Shown: piece by piece, positions 16,746 through 24,147 of the stretch
How positions within the stretch are numbered: the first letter of the stretch is position 1
How the letters are laid out: the number at the start of each line of letters is the position of its first letter
NCBI GenBank assembly: GCA_964594125.1
Contig: CAZQLL010000001.1
Span: 1-64,000, forward strand
Length of the DNA: 64,000 nucleotides
From: CAVRZJ01 sp964594125
GTDB taxonomy: Bacteria; Acidobacteriota; Thermoanaerobaculia; Thermoanaerobaculales; Thermoanaerobaculaceae
Reading direction: 5' to 3'
Position numbers and translations under genes: made by a program
Notes under the pieces: model-generated
Database searches by the model: none
What the model saw: only the letters and a program-made list of their open reading frames with translations
What the model was told of the DNA's origin: nothing

Positions 16746-17206
16746 GCCCCGCAGTGTACCGGGCACGCTGCAGGGGCCGCAGCGCACCCCGGGACGGTGA
16801 CGTCCGGCCATGGGCTCCTCCTTGGGTTTGAGTCGCGTCTACCCGATTCTCACCGGAGCACCATGGCCCTCTTCCTTTTGCAGACACTCCCGCACACTAC
16901 CCGGGACGACCCACATGAGCCGTGGACGACCCCCGGCCCCTGAAAGCCCCAGGGAGGGCCGGCGCCCGCGGCCGGCCCGGACGCCGCAGCGCAGGACCTC
17001 CGCGCCCGCTCTTCGGGGCAGGCGGGCGAGGACGCTTGCGCTCCCGGCTCTTCCGGCGGGGCTTTCAGGGCAATCACGGTGCCCGCGGAAAGGCTTTCGG
17101 GGAGACGGCGCCCTCCGGCGTGGCCGCACGCCGGGGCGGGGGGGTAAACACTTTTCCGGGAATCTCGCTCTGTACAATTGTGGGTGCTCTACTCCCGTCG
17201 AGGACC
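16746..17206. other. Intergenic region with degenerate palindromic repeat
   Basis: No credible gene over about 460 bases. Positions 16946-17075 hold a diverged, inverted copy of the composite repeat: GGAGGGCCGGCGCC then CCGGCCCGGACGCCGC, and a GGGCGAGGACGC...CTCCCGG end. The right edge (17141-17206) is the promoter region of the ECF sigma operon. A T-arm-like phrase at 16815-16830 does not belong to a tRNA. Confidence 0.5.
17173..17178 (+). promoter_or_regulatory. -10 element of the ECF sigma operon
   Basis: TACAAT at 17173-17178, immediately preceded by TG, lies 28 bases before the sigma-factor start codon. A GGGAAT at 17158-17163 resembles the -35 of ECF-type autoregulated promoters, but its spacing to a matching -10 is unclear. 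Either a sigma-70 or an autoregulated promoter is possible. Confidence 0.4.
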
Positions 17207-17725
17207 GTGAGGACGCGAGCCATCGCGGCGGATCTCGTCGAGGCGGCGCGCGCCGGCGACCGAGAGGCGTTCGGTCGCCTGGTCGTGGAGCTGTGGCCCG
17301 ACCTCGTCTCGTTCGCCCGCTCCGTCGTCGGGCGGAGGGCGGACGCGCAGGACGCCGTACAGGACGCGCTGCTGTCCGCGTGGCAGAACCTTCACGCCCT
17401 CCGCGAGACGGCCTGCTTCCGGACGTGGTTGTGGAGGATCGTCTACCACAAGGCGGGGCTCCTCGCCCGGAGGCGCCCGCCGACGGAGCCGCTGGAGGCG
17501 GCCCGCGCCGTGGCGATCCACCTGGTCACCCCCGACGTCGACGTCGAGAAGGCGCTCGGCCTGCTGTCGCCGGCGGAGCGTGCCGTGTTCTACCTCTCGA
17601 TGGTGGAGGACTGGAGGTCCCACGAGATCGGCGCCGCCCTGGGGATGGGCGCCGTCACCGTGCGGATCCACCGCATGCGGGCGATCGCCCGCCTGCGCAA
17701 GCACTTCAATGCGAGGCCGCGATGA
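17207..17725 (+). CDS. ECF-type RNA polymerase sigma factor
   Basis: A 172-residue sigma factor from GTG 17207. Region 2 covers about 8-75 (AFGRLVVELWPDLVSFARSVV; DAQDAVQDALLSAWQNL) with a -10-melting helix FRTWLWRIVYHKA. Region 4 covers about 118-170: LSPAERAVFYLSMVEDW, then the helix-turn-helix HEIGAALGMGAVTVRIHRMRAI. It has only sigma-2 and sigma-4, as ECF factors do. The stop overlaps the next gene's ATG (ATGA). It heads a five-gene operon whose products are two exported proteins, a membrane protein and a small soluble protein. I cannot place it in a numbered ECF group. Confidence 0.92.
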   Translation: MRTRAIAADLVEAARAGDREAFGRLVVELWPDLVSFARSVVGRRADAQDAVQDALLSAWQNLHALRETACFRTWLWRIVYHKAGLLARRRPPTEPLEAARAVAIHLVTPDVDVEKALGLLSPAERAVFYLSMVEDWRSHEIGAALGMGAVTVRIHRMRAIARLRKHFNARPR

Positions 17726-18024
17726 AGACCGAGGAGTGGTTCGCCAGAGAGCTGGAACGCTGGACGCAGCAGCCCTGCGAGATCACGGCGGAGGACGCCG
17801 CAGCCGCCGTCATCGCCCGTCTGCGGCCGCGGGCGGCGCCGCGCCCGCGGCCGGCGAAACGCCGGCTGCTGCTCGCCGCGGCGGCGGCGGCGCTCGCGCT
17901 GGCCGGGACGGCGGTGCTCCTGCGCGGCCGCTCCGCGCACCCGCCCGCGCCCGGCACTCCGGCGACGATCGTGCTGTCGTCCGGCACGCTGCTGGTGATC
18001 GACATCGGGGAGGTGCGCCGATGA
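17722..18024 (+). CDS. Single-pass membrane protein, probable anti-sigma factor
   Basis: A 100-residue protein. Residues 1-48 are cytoplasmic and helical (EEWFARELERWTQQ), then an Arg-rich patch, one transmembrane segment at about 50-67 (LLLAAAAAALALAG) and a short periplasmic tail ending TLLVIDIGEVRR. Size, position directly after an ECF sigma gene and the ATGA overlap argue for an anti-sigma role. It lacks the HxxxCxxC zinc-binding motif of classical ZAS anti-sigmas, so this is inference from context. The next gene's ATG again overlaps its stop. Confidence 0.7.
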   Translation: MKTEEWFARELERWTQQPCEITAEDAAAAVIARLRPRAAPRPRPAKRRLLLAAAAAALALAGTAVLLRGRSAHPPAPGTPATIVLSSGTLLVIDIGEVRR

Positions 18025-18551
18025 GCCGACGACACCTAGCAGCGGCGCTCACGGCCGTCACGGCGGCGCTGGCGGCGACCGGCGGCGCGCCGCCGGGGCC
18101 CACGCCCGACCCGCTCGCGTTCCTGGTGCGCGTGGGGTTCATGATGGGGTCGCGCAGCGACACGCCCCCGCTCGTCGCGGCGACGCCCTCCTTCGACGGC
18201 ACGGCGTTCGAAGGGTGGGACCCGGGCGCCGACAACCGGGAGCTCAGGGCCCTGCTGGGGCTGCGGCAGATCGTCGAGCGCGGGCGCGCGGTGCTCACGG
18301 TCGCCTCCGAGAACCCGTCGTTCTCGGTCGCGATCGCCGCCGACAACCGGCGATACGAAATGGTGGCGACGCTCACCGGGGTGCGCAGCGACGTCGTGCT
18401 GCTCGAGGTCACGCTCAAGGAGGACGACCGCGAGGTATCGCGGCCGGCACTGGGGCTGAAGCTCGGCCAGAGAGGCGTGGCCTGCGCCCGCGTCCAGCGC
18501 GGCCCCGACGAAGCGTTCGTGTTCTTCGTGCTGCAGGTCGACCGGCAATGA
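18021..18551 (+). CDS. Exported protein of the ECF operon, unknown function
   Basis: A 176-residue protein with a signal peptide at about 1-23 (ALTAVTAALAATGGAPP). The mature part looks like one beta-rich domain: GRAVLTVASENPSFSVAIA, NRRYEMVATLTGVRSDVVLLEVTLK, DEAFVFFVLQV. There is one cysteine, near 160 (GVACARV). I do not recognise the family. Its ATG overlaps the stop of the membrane-protein gene, so it is translationally coupled to the sigma/membrane-protein pair. It may be a periplasmic sensor or target of the sigma system. Confidence 0.65.
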   Translation: MSRRHLAAALTAVTAALAATGGAPPGPTPDPLAFLVRVGFMMGSRSDTPPLVAATPSFDGTAFEGWDPGADNRELRALLGLRQIVERGRAVLTVASENPSFSVAIAADNRRYEMVATLTGVRSDVVLLEVTLKEDDREVSRPALGLKLGQRGVACARVQRGPDEAFVFFVLQVDRQ

Positions 18552-18585
18552 GCAGCGGCGCGAAGGCGTGCGGAGGGACTCGACC

Positions 18586-18858
18586 ATGACCGCGGATGCG
18601 GAGCCGGTGGCGGGCGGCGAGAGCGGCGGCGGGGAAGCGCCGGCGTGGCGGCGCGCCCCGGAGCCGCGCAACCTGGTGCCGCTCCTGGTGGAGCAGGCGG
18701 GCCCCGAGTACGGGCTCGTCTGGGTGCTGGCGGCCCGTTCCGAGCTCACCAGCGGAGCGGTCTTCTCGGCGCGCGGAAGCCGCTGGGTGGTGACCGGTCT
18801 GAGCCCGTCCGGAGTGACATTCACCTGCCGCGAGCTCGGGGAAGAGGCGCGGCGTTGA
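18586..18858 (+). CDS. Small soluble protein of the ECF operon
   Basis: A 90-residue protein from ATG 18586 with CGGAGGG upstream. It has no signal peptide or membrane helix. The first 25 residues are Gly/Ala/Glu-rich, followed by one compact domain (EYGLVWVLAARSELT, RWVVTGLSPSGVTFTCREL). I recognise no family. It lies 34 bases after the exported protein gene and 70 bases before the Cys-rich gene, all in the same direction. Confidence 0.55.
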   Translation: MTADAEPVAGGESGGGEAPAWRRAPEPRNLVPLLVEQAGPEYGLVWVLAARSELTSGAVFSARGSRWVVTGLSPSGVTFTCRELGEEARR

Positions 18859-18928
18859 GGGTGCCGGCCGGCGGCGTGACGCTGCGGTTGCACGTTGCGC
18901 CGGAGCCGGCGGAAAGGAGAGGGCGTCG

Positions 18929-19570
18929 ATGAGAGGTCTCATTCGGTTCGCAGTGTGGGGTGTGGTGGTGCTCGGGCTCGCCACGGCGCCGCCAGGGGCT
19001 GCCCTTGCGCAGGAGGCCGTGGCCGCACCGGCCGACACGGGGTTCGTCCCCGTGGCCGTTTGGCAGCTCCACCGCGAAGGGTTCCCGACGATCACGCATG
19101 CGTGGGTCGCGGGCTCCGAAAAAATGCTGCGGGTGAGCTGGGACGACGGCACAACGTGGTACGGATTCCAGCCGGTGTTCGTCGACACGGCGCGGCAGTT
19201 GCTCGCGATCCGGGTGTTCGCACGCGACGAGCTCGGGCGTGGCGAGACCGGGTGGACCGAGCGGACCGCGGTCAGTATCGGCAAGGGAGCCGAGGCGTCG
19301 GTGACGCTTGCAGCCACTGCGAAGGTCGCCGAGCTCTCGTTGCGCATCGAGCTCACCTCCGTCGCCGAGGTGTCGCCCGAGAGCCTGGCGAAGGAACCCG
19401 TCGAGGTCAACGTGGAGGGCGGCGGCGTGCAACCGCTCGCCGGCGGCGGCGGCGGGTTCGGGAGCTGCTGCGTGTCCTGCAACGGCGTGCTCGCCTGCGA
19501 CTGCTCGGTGTGCGTCGCGGCGTGCCACGCCTCGTGCTGCAAACTCGGGTGCTACTGCTTGACCTGTTGA
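18929..19570 (+). CDS. Exported protein with 12-cysteine C-terminal tail
   Basis: A 213-residue protein with a Sec signal peptide at 1-28 (GAALAQE). Residues 36-150 form a beta-rich domain (VPVAVWQLHREGFPT, RVSWDDGTTWYGFQPVF). After a linker and a five-Gly run (about 172-176), the last 35 residues contain 12 Cys at 180, 181, 184, 190, 192, 195, 199, 203, 204, 208, 210 and 213, with His200; the final residue is Cys. No other Cys occurs in the mature part. The tail could bind metal in metallothionein style, form a disulfide knot or be a modified peptide. It is the last gene of the ECF operon; ATG follows GGAAAGGAGAG. I know no characterised homologue. Confidence 0.75.
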   Translation: MRGLIRFAVWGVVVLGLATAPPGAALAQEAVAAPADTGFVPVAVWQLHREGFPTITHAWVAGSEKMLRVSWDDGTTWYGFQPVFVDTARQLLAIRVFARDELGRGETGWTERTAVSIGKGAEASVTLAATAKVAELSLRIELTSVAEVSPESLAKEPVEVNVEGGGVQPLAGGGGGFGSCCVSCNGVLACDCSVCVAACHASCCKLGCYCLTC

Positions 19571-19588
19571 GAGGCAGGCGGAGAGAGC

Positions 19589-20956
19589 CTACTCGTACTC
19601 GCCGTCGCCGTCGCGGCCGGCGAGTGCGCGGGCCGCCTCCTGCCCGGCCGCCCGGCGGAGCACGACCCGCACCCAGCCGGCGCGGTTGTGCTTGACGTCC
19701 TCGACCTCGAGCGTCGCCGGCCCGAGATCGACATGGTCTCCTTGTGCCGGCAGGCGGCCGAGGCGCAGTGCGATCAGGCCGCCGACGGTGTCGACGCCGC
19801 GCGCCTTGAGCGGCACGCCGATCAGCTCGGCCAGCTTCGCGACCGGCAGGATGCCGCGCACCTTGAGCACGCCCTCGCCCTCGCGGACGACGTCCGGCGT
19901 CTCGCTGTCGAACTCGTCCTGCACCGGGCCGACGATGCGCTCGAGCACGTTCTCCATCGTCACCACGCCGACCGACACCCCGAACTCGTCGACGACGATC
20001 GCCATGTGCTGGCGCGTCGCCTGGAAGTGCCCCATCAGCTTGGAGATCGGCATCGTCTCCGGGACATAGCGGGGCGGCCTCATGAGGCTTCTCAGGTCGA
20101 CCTCGGCGCCCGGCCCGAACCCCAGCAGATCCTTCATGTGGACCACGCCGAGCACGTCGTCGAGGTCGCCGTCGCACACCGGGTAGCGGGTGTGCTTGGT
20201 TCGCCGCGCGATCTCGAGCGTCTTCTCGAACGGCGTGCGCACGTCGAGCAGCACGACGTCGGTGCGCGGGACCATGATCTGGCGGCAGAGAATGTCGTCG
20301 AACGCGAACACGCCCTCGACGAGCCGGTGCTTCCAGGGCGAGAGCTCGCCGTGGGCGCGCGAGTGGCCGAGCAGGATGCGCAGCTCCTCCTCGGAGTGCG
20401 GCGCCTCCTCCTCGAGCCCGTGGCCGGCGACGCCGACCAGGCGCAGCGTCAGCTTCGTGGCGCCGTCGAGGGCGCGCAGCAGCGGGAAGGTGGCGACGTA
20501 GAACGCGCGCATCGGCGCAGCGCAGAACAGCGCCAGCACCTCCGGCTTCTTGATCGCGAAGATCTTCGGCGCCTGCTCGCCGAGCACGAGGTGCGCCGCG
20601 GTGATCAGCGTGAACGCGATCGCGAACGCAAGCCCGTGGACCGCCGCCTCCGACGTCACGCCCGCAGCCCGGAACACCGGCTCGACCAGGTGGGCGACCG
20701 CCGGCTCGCCTATCCAGCCGAGCCCCAGCGAGGCCATCGTGATGCCGAGCTGGCACGCCGAGAGGGAGCGGTCGAGGCGCGACGACAGCCACAAAGCCGA
20801 CCCGGCGAAGGGCCTCCCCTGCCGCTCGAGCTCCGCCAGACGCGCCGGCCGCACCTTGACAAGTGCGAACTCGGCGGCGACGAAGAAGCCGTTGACCGCC
20901 ACCAGGCCGAGCGCGGCGGCGATCCAGATCAGGTCGGTGGTGACGCTGCGTTCCAC
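19589..20956 (-). CDS. CNNM/CorC-HlyC family membrane protein with CBS pair
   Basis: A 455-residue protein counted from GTG 20956. The N-terminal DUF21/CNNM transmembrane domain (about 1-190) begins TDLIWIAAALGLVAVNGFFVAAEFA-like, split over the first helix, with LDRSLSACQLGITMASLGLG near 62-81. A CBS-domain pair follows (about 210-335, IMVPRTDVVLLD; KHTRYPVCDGDLD), then a C-terminal CorC_HlyC domain (DTVGGLIALRLGRLPAQGD). The family is linked to magnesium or cobalt efflux; the old name hemolysin is misleading. Residues read upstream of GTG are low-complexity and poorly supported. It is convergent with the Cys-rich gene. Confidence 0.85.
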   Translation of the reverse strand: MERSVTTDLIWIAAALGLVAVNGFFVAAEFALVKVRPARLAELERQGRPFAGSALWLSSRLDRSLSACQLGITMASLGLGWIGEPAVAHLVEPVFRAAGVTSEAAVHGLAFAIAFTLITAAHLVLGEQAPKIFAIKKPEVLALFCAAPMRAFYVATFPLLRALDGATKLTLRLVGVAGHGLEEEAPHSEEELRILLGHSRAHGELSPWKHRLVEGVFAFDDILCRQIMVPRTDVVLLDVRTPFEKTLEIARRTKHTRYPVCDGDLDDVLGVVHMKDLLGFGPGAEVDLRSLMRPPRYVPETMPISKLMGHFQATRQHMAIVVDEFGVSVGVVTMENVLERIVGPVQDEFDSETPDVVREGEGVLKVRGILPVAKLAELIGVPLKARGVDTVGGLIALRLGRLPAQGDHVDLGPATLEVEDVKHNRAGWVRVVLRRAAGQEAARALAGRDGDGEYE

Positions 20957-21345
20957 GGTGGTCGCTCCAGCCTGCCGTCGCGGCGAGACCTCCCGTACGC
21001 CGCCCGGACCCTCGGGTCCAACGACGGCGACGTTTCCGCGCACGGCTCGATCCTGTCGGGAGGATACCAAACGAGCGATCGTCCGAGCCGCAGCCATCGC
21101 CCTGAAACGGCCCTCTCCCGCCCGACGACGCAAGCGCACGGGGCCGGTGGCCCCCCGCGCTGCGGCGGGTGGGCCGAAGGCGCCGGATTGCCTTGACAGT
21201 CCCCCATCATCCGGGAGCGTGGGCGCCCTCGCCCACGCGGAGGCCCTGCCTGGCGGCATCCAGGCCGGCGAGGGCGCCGGCCCTCCGTCACGCTTTCATC
21301 GTTCGCGGGTGCGGCTGCGCCCGCATGAGTATTCACTCCGGCGCT
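20957..21345. other. Intergenic region with composite repeat copy C
   Basis: No gene. Positions 21211-21375 hold a full copy of the composite palindromic repeat. A TTGACA at 21193-21198 has no downstream gene on its strand. The left half should hold the promoter of the CNNM-type gene, but no clear elements are visible. Confidence 0.5.
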
Positions 21346-21375
21346 TCAGCGGAGGTCGCGCGCCCTCCCCTCCGA
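21211..21375. repeat. Composite palindromic repeat, copy C
   Basis: Order of modules: CCGGGAGCGTGGGCGCCCTC, CATCCAGGCCGGCGAGGGCG, CGCATGAGTATTCACTCCGGCGC, then a CCTCCCCTCC end. Compared with 31035-31199 long stretches are identical (for example GTGGGCGCCCTCGCCCACGC). It runs into the 3' end of the 21346-22296 gene, supplying that protein's last residues. Confidence 0.8.
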
Positions 21376-22296
21376 GAACAGCTCGGCGTAGCGCGGCGAG
21401 AAGAGCGCGCGCGAGGGGACCGCGTCGGGGTCGAGGCGGAGGCAGGCCCGCACGTCGTCGCGCACGCGATCGAGCAGTGCGGCGTCGCGCTCGCCGGTCT
21501 CGACGTACATCGCAAACAGCGCGGCGCCGCGCAGCATGTACGCCGCCCTGGTCGCCTGCGGCTCGCCGAGCTCGGGGTCGGCGAGCAGGTCGGCGGCGCC
21601 GGCGTAGCGGCCGGCGAGGAATGCGGCGACCGCGTCGCGCAGGCGGTCGGGCGCCGGTCGCGGACGCGTCTCGCTCTCCGCGCTGCCGCCCGGGCGCCTC
21701 GTTGTCCGGTAGGTGCCGGCATCCCGCAGCGTGGCCTCGACATCGGCGCCCGCGGATGCCATGCGGTCGCGCGCCTCGCGGAACTTCGCCAGCGACGCGT
21801 CGCGGCCGAGCCGCTGGTACGCCTGCAGCGCGCGCCCGAGCTCCCCGCGCCGCTCGAGGGTCGGCGCATCGTGCGGCGCCGGCAGCGCCAGCAGCCGCTT
21901 GGCCTCGGCCGCGACGGCATCGGCCTCGTCGCGCATCGCGACCCTGTCGGCCTCCTCCTGCTCGCGCCGGGCCGCCTCCGCGGCCACCCGCACCTGCTCG
22001 AGGCGGCTCCTGAGCGTCCGCTCGACCTCGGCGAACTGGTGCCCGGCGGCGATCGCCTGCTGCTGCGCGACGGCGGGGCTGGTGTAGCCGTCGCTCGCCA
22101 TCCGCGCCTTCGCGTACGCCTGGTCCAGCTTCCGCTTGAGCGCCGGGTCGGCGTCGAGGATGCGCTGCGCCTCGGGGTCGGCGAGCAGCGCCTCGACGGC
22201 GGCGGCGCTGCCGGAGCCGTACTGCGCGGCCGCCGGCACGACCGCGAGGAGCGCGAGGAGGAGCAGTGCCGCGATGCCGCGAGGAGCGGACCTCAC
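21346..22296 (-). CDS. Exported coiled-coil/TPR-like protein in kinase operon
   Basis: A 316-residue protein from GTG 22296, chosen because it begins a good signal peptide (RGIAALLLLALLAVVPAAAQ, about 6-25) and overlaps the kinase stop by four bases. Residues 70-160 are a charged coiled coil (RSRLEQVRVAAEAARREQEE). Residues 230-300 look like helical TPR-type repeats (AVAAFLAGRYAGAADLLAD; TRAAYMLRGAALFAMYV). No enzyme motif is visible. The last nine residues come from the intergenic repeat, which replaced or extended the original end. It is probably a substrate, partner or output of the upstream kinase. Confidence 0.75.
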   Translation of the reverse strand: MRSAPRGIAALLLLALLAVVPAAAQYGSGSAAAVEALLADPEAQRILDADPALKRKLDQAYAKARMASDGYTSPAVAQQQAIAAGHQFAEVERTLRSRLEQVRVAAEAARREQEEADRVAMRDEADAVAAEAKRLLALPAPHDAPTLERRGELGRALQAYQRLGRDASLAKFREARDRMASAGADVEATLRDAGTYRTTRRPGGSAESETRPRPAPDRLRDAVAAFLAGRYAGAADLLADPELGEPQATRAAYMLRGAALFAMYVETGERDAALLDRVRDDVRACLRLDPDAVPSRALFSPRYAELFSEGRARDLR

Positions 22297-23903
22297 CGCT
22301 GCCACCCCATCCCGGCGAGGAACGCCTCGGCGTCGACGCGCTCGACCTCGGCGAGGCAGCGCGCAGTCTGCCCGGCGCGCACGTCCACCGACAGCGTGGT
22401 CAGCACGCCGGACTCCGGCGAGCGCACCGCCACCGTGTACGAGCCCGCCGGGACGGTGAGCGACAGGGGCGTGCTCGCTCCCGCGGGAAGCGGCCGTGCG
22501 GCCCCGGCGGCGTCGGTCACCGACACCACCTCGCCCCACGGTACCGCGTGGATCACCAGCAGGCCGGTCGCGGCGGCGGCCGCATCGGCGCCCCGCCCGG
22601 CGGCCGGGGCCAAGCGGTCCCTGAGCAGCCAGGCCACCCCGCCGACGGCGACGACGAGCGCCGCCGCGACCGCGAGCACGACCCGCAGCAGGCGGCTGCG
22701 CGGCGCCGCGACCGGGAGCGGCGGCGGCATGGCCGGCGAGGCGGCCTCCTGCACGTCCCCCGGCGTCGCGGCCGTGCCGCCCGCCCCGGATGTCGTCATC
22801 GGGCGGGTCGGGGCCGTCGCTCCTCCGCTCATTTCCGGAGAGGTCAACGGGCGCGTGGGCCCGGTGGCGTTGGGGTCGGCGGGCAGCGTCGTCGCCACCC
22901 CGGGGACGCCGTGCGGCGGCGGCCCGGTGCGGCCGGCGAACTGCCGGTCGAGGTGCGCCTGCGTGGCCGGCGACGCCGCCAGCGCCTGCACCGACGGGAC
23001 GAAGCCGGCGAAGCAGCGATCGACGTCCGCCGGCGTCCAGGCGCTCGCCGCCTGCAGCGGCCGCAACGCCTCCGCGAGCGCCTCGGCGCTCTCGAAGCGG
23101 TCCTCCGGCTTCTTCTCCAGAAGCTTCAGCACGATCGCACGCAGCGGCTCGGGGACCTTCCTTTCCGGGTCGCTGACGGCGAACGCGATCGGCGGCGAGT
23201 AGAGGTGGCCGGCGATGAGCTGCGACGCCGACTCGCCGGCGATCGGCAGCCGCCCGGTGAGCATCTCGTAGAGCACCGCGCCGAAGGCGTAGAGGTCGGC
23301 GCGCTGGTCGAGCGCAGCGCCCTCGCTGCTGCGGAACTGCTCGGGCGCCGCGTAGCGCACCTTGCCGATGAACACCCCGGTGGAGGTCAGCTCCGACTGG
23401 TTGGACTGCAGGTCCTTGACGATCCCGAGGTCGACCAGCTTGACCAGCGGCCGGCGGTCGGCGTCGCGCGCGAGCATCAGGTTGTCGGGCGAGATGTCGC
23501 GGTGGACCATGCTGCGCCGATGCAGGAAGCCGAGCGCGGCGAGCGACTGGGCGGCGATCTCGAGCGTCAGCCCGAGCGGCGGCGGGCCGGCGCGGCGCAG
23601 CAGCTCGCGCAGGTCGAGCCCCTCGATGTACTCCATGACGATGTAGGCGTTGCCCGCCTCGTCGGAGGTGAAGTCGTAGAGCTGCGCTATGTTCGGGTGG
23701 CGAAGCTGGATCGCGGTGCGCGCCTCGCGGAGGAAGCGGGTGTGGAACTCCGCCTGCGAGTCGAGCTGCGGGCGCAGCACCTTGATGACGCGCGTCTCGC
23801 CGAGGAGGCGGTGGCGCACCAGGTAGATGGCGCCCATCCCGCCTTCCTTGATCTTGCCGAGCACCTCGTACTTGCTCTCGATGTGCGCCAGCGCGTCACT
23901 CAT
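22293..23903 (-). CDS. Transmembrane Ser/Thr protein kinase (PknB-like)
   Basis: A 536-residue receptor-like kinase. The kinase domain covers about 12-270: Gly-loop GKIKEGGMGAIY, VIKVL (Lys near 41), catalytic HRDISPDN near 134-141, metal-binding DLG in place of DFG near 159 and activation segment to YAAPEQF. A Thr/Pro-rich linker (near 310-375) precedes one membrane helix (about 400-420, LAVAAALVVAVGGVAWLL). The extracytoplasmic C-terminal 100 residues (GSYTVAVRSPESGV) look like a PEGA-type beta domain. The order suggests cytoplasmic signalling from an envelope sensor. It overlaps the downstream exported protein gene by GTGA. Confidence 0.9.
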   Translation of the reverse strand: MSDALAHIESKYEVLGKIKEGGMGAIYLVRHRLLGETRVIKVLRPQLDSQAEFHTRFLREARTAIQLRHPNIAQLYDFTSDEAGNAYIVMEYIEGLDLRELLRRAGPPPLGLTLEIAAQSLAALGFLHRRSMVHRDISPDNLMLARDADRRPLVKLVDLGIVKDLQSNQSELTSTGVFIGKVRYAAPEQFRSSEGAALDQRADLYAFGAVLYEMLTGRLPIAGESASQLIAGHLYSPPIAFAVSDPERKVPEPLRAIVLKLLEKKPEDRFESAEALAEALRPLQAASAWTPADVDRCFAGFVPSVQALAASPATQAHLDRQFAGRTGPPPHGVPGVATTLPADPNATGPTRPLTSPEMSGGATAPTRPMTTSGAGGTAATPGDVQEAASPAMPPPLPVAAPRSRLLRVVLAVAAALVVAVGGVAWLLRDRLAPAAGRGADAAAAATGLLVIHAVPWGEVVSVTDAAGAARPLPAGASTPLSLTVPAGSYTVAVRSPESGVLTTLSVDVRAGQTARCLAEVERVDAEAFLAGMGWQR

Positions 23904-23939
23904 CGCCGTCGAACGTACCTGCCTCGACCCGACCCGTCA

Positions 23940-24147
23940 AGCGCGCGGCGTCACCGCCGCGCGCCCGACGCGCCCGCCCGCCGACGTCAGAGCTTGTGAA
24001 GAAACCTCTTCACAAGCTCTGACCATCTCTTGGAGGGGCGGGCGGCTGCCCGCCCCTCGCCCGCGACGTGAAGTCGCGGGCTTCACCCCACCCGCCGCCG
24101 TGCCTGCGGCACGGCGACTGAGCGATCGTGCCCTTTCACAAGCTCTC
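23940..24147. repeat. Cluster of five perfect hairpins
   Basis: Five stem-loops in a row: GCGCGCGGCG/CGCCGCGCGC at about 23941-23964; a 16-bp stem with AACC loop at 23987-24022 (arm TCAGAGCTTGTGAAGA); GAGGGGCGGGC/GCCCGCCCCTC at 24033-24058; CCCGCGAC/GTCGCGGG at 24060-24080; and CGCCGTGCC/GGCACGGCG at 24096-24116. A third copy of the second hairpin's arm (TTTCACAAGCTCTCA) lies at 24133-24147, touching the stop of the SBBP gene. They separate the 3' end of that gene from the kinase promoter. They probably act partly as terminators. Confidence 0.8.

Noticed and set aside
16812..16866. GGTTTGAGTC phrase resembling a tRNA T-arm and a following ACCGGAGCACCA-like end
   Set aside because: No matching acceptor, D-arm or anticodon arm can be built upstream.
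21193..21198. Consensus TTGACA
   Set aside because: No -10 at proper distance and no downstream gene on that strand.
23940..24147. Hairpin cluster considered as a CRISPR array
   Set aside because: The stems differ from one another and there are no equal-length repeats with unique spacers.
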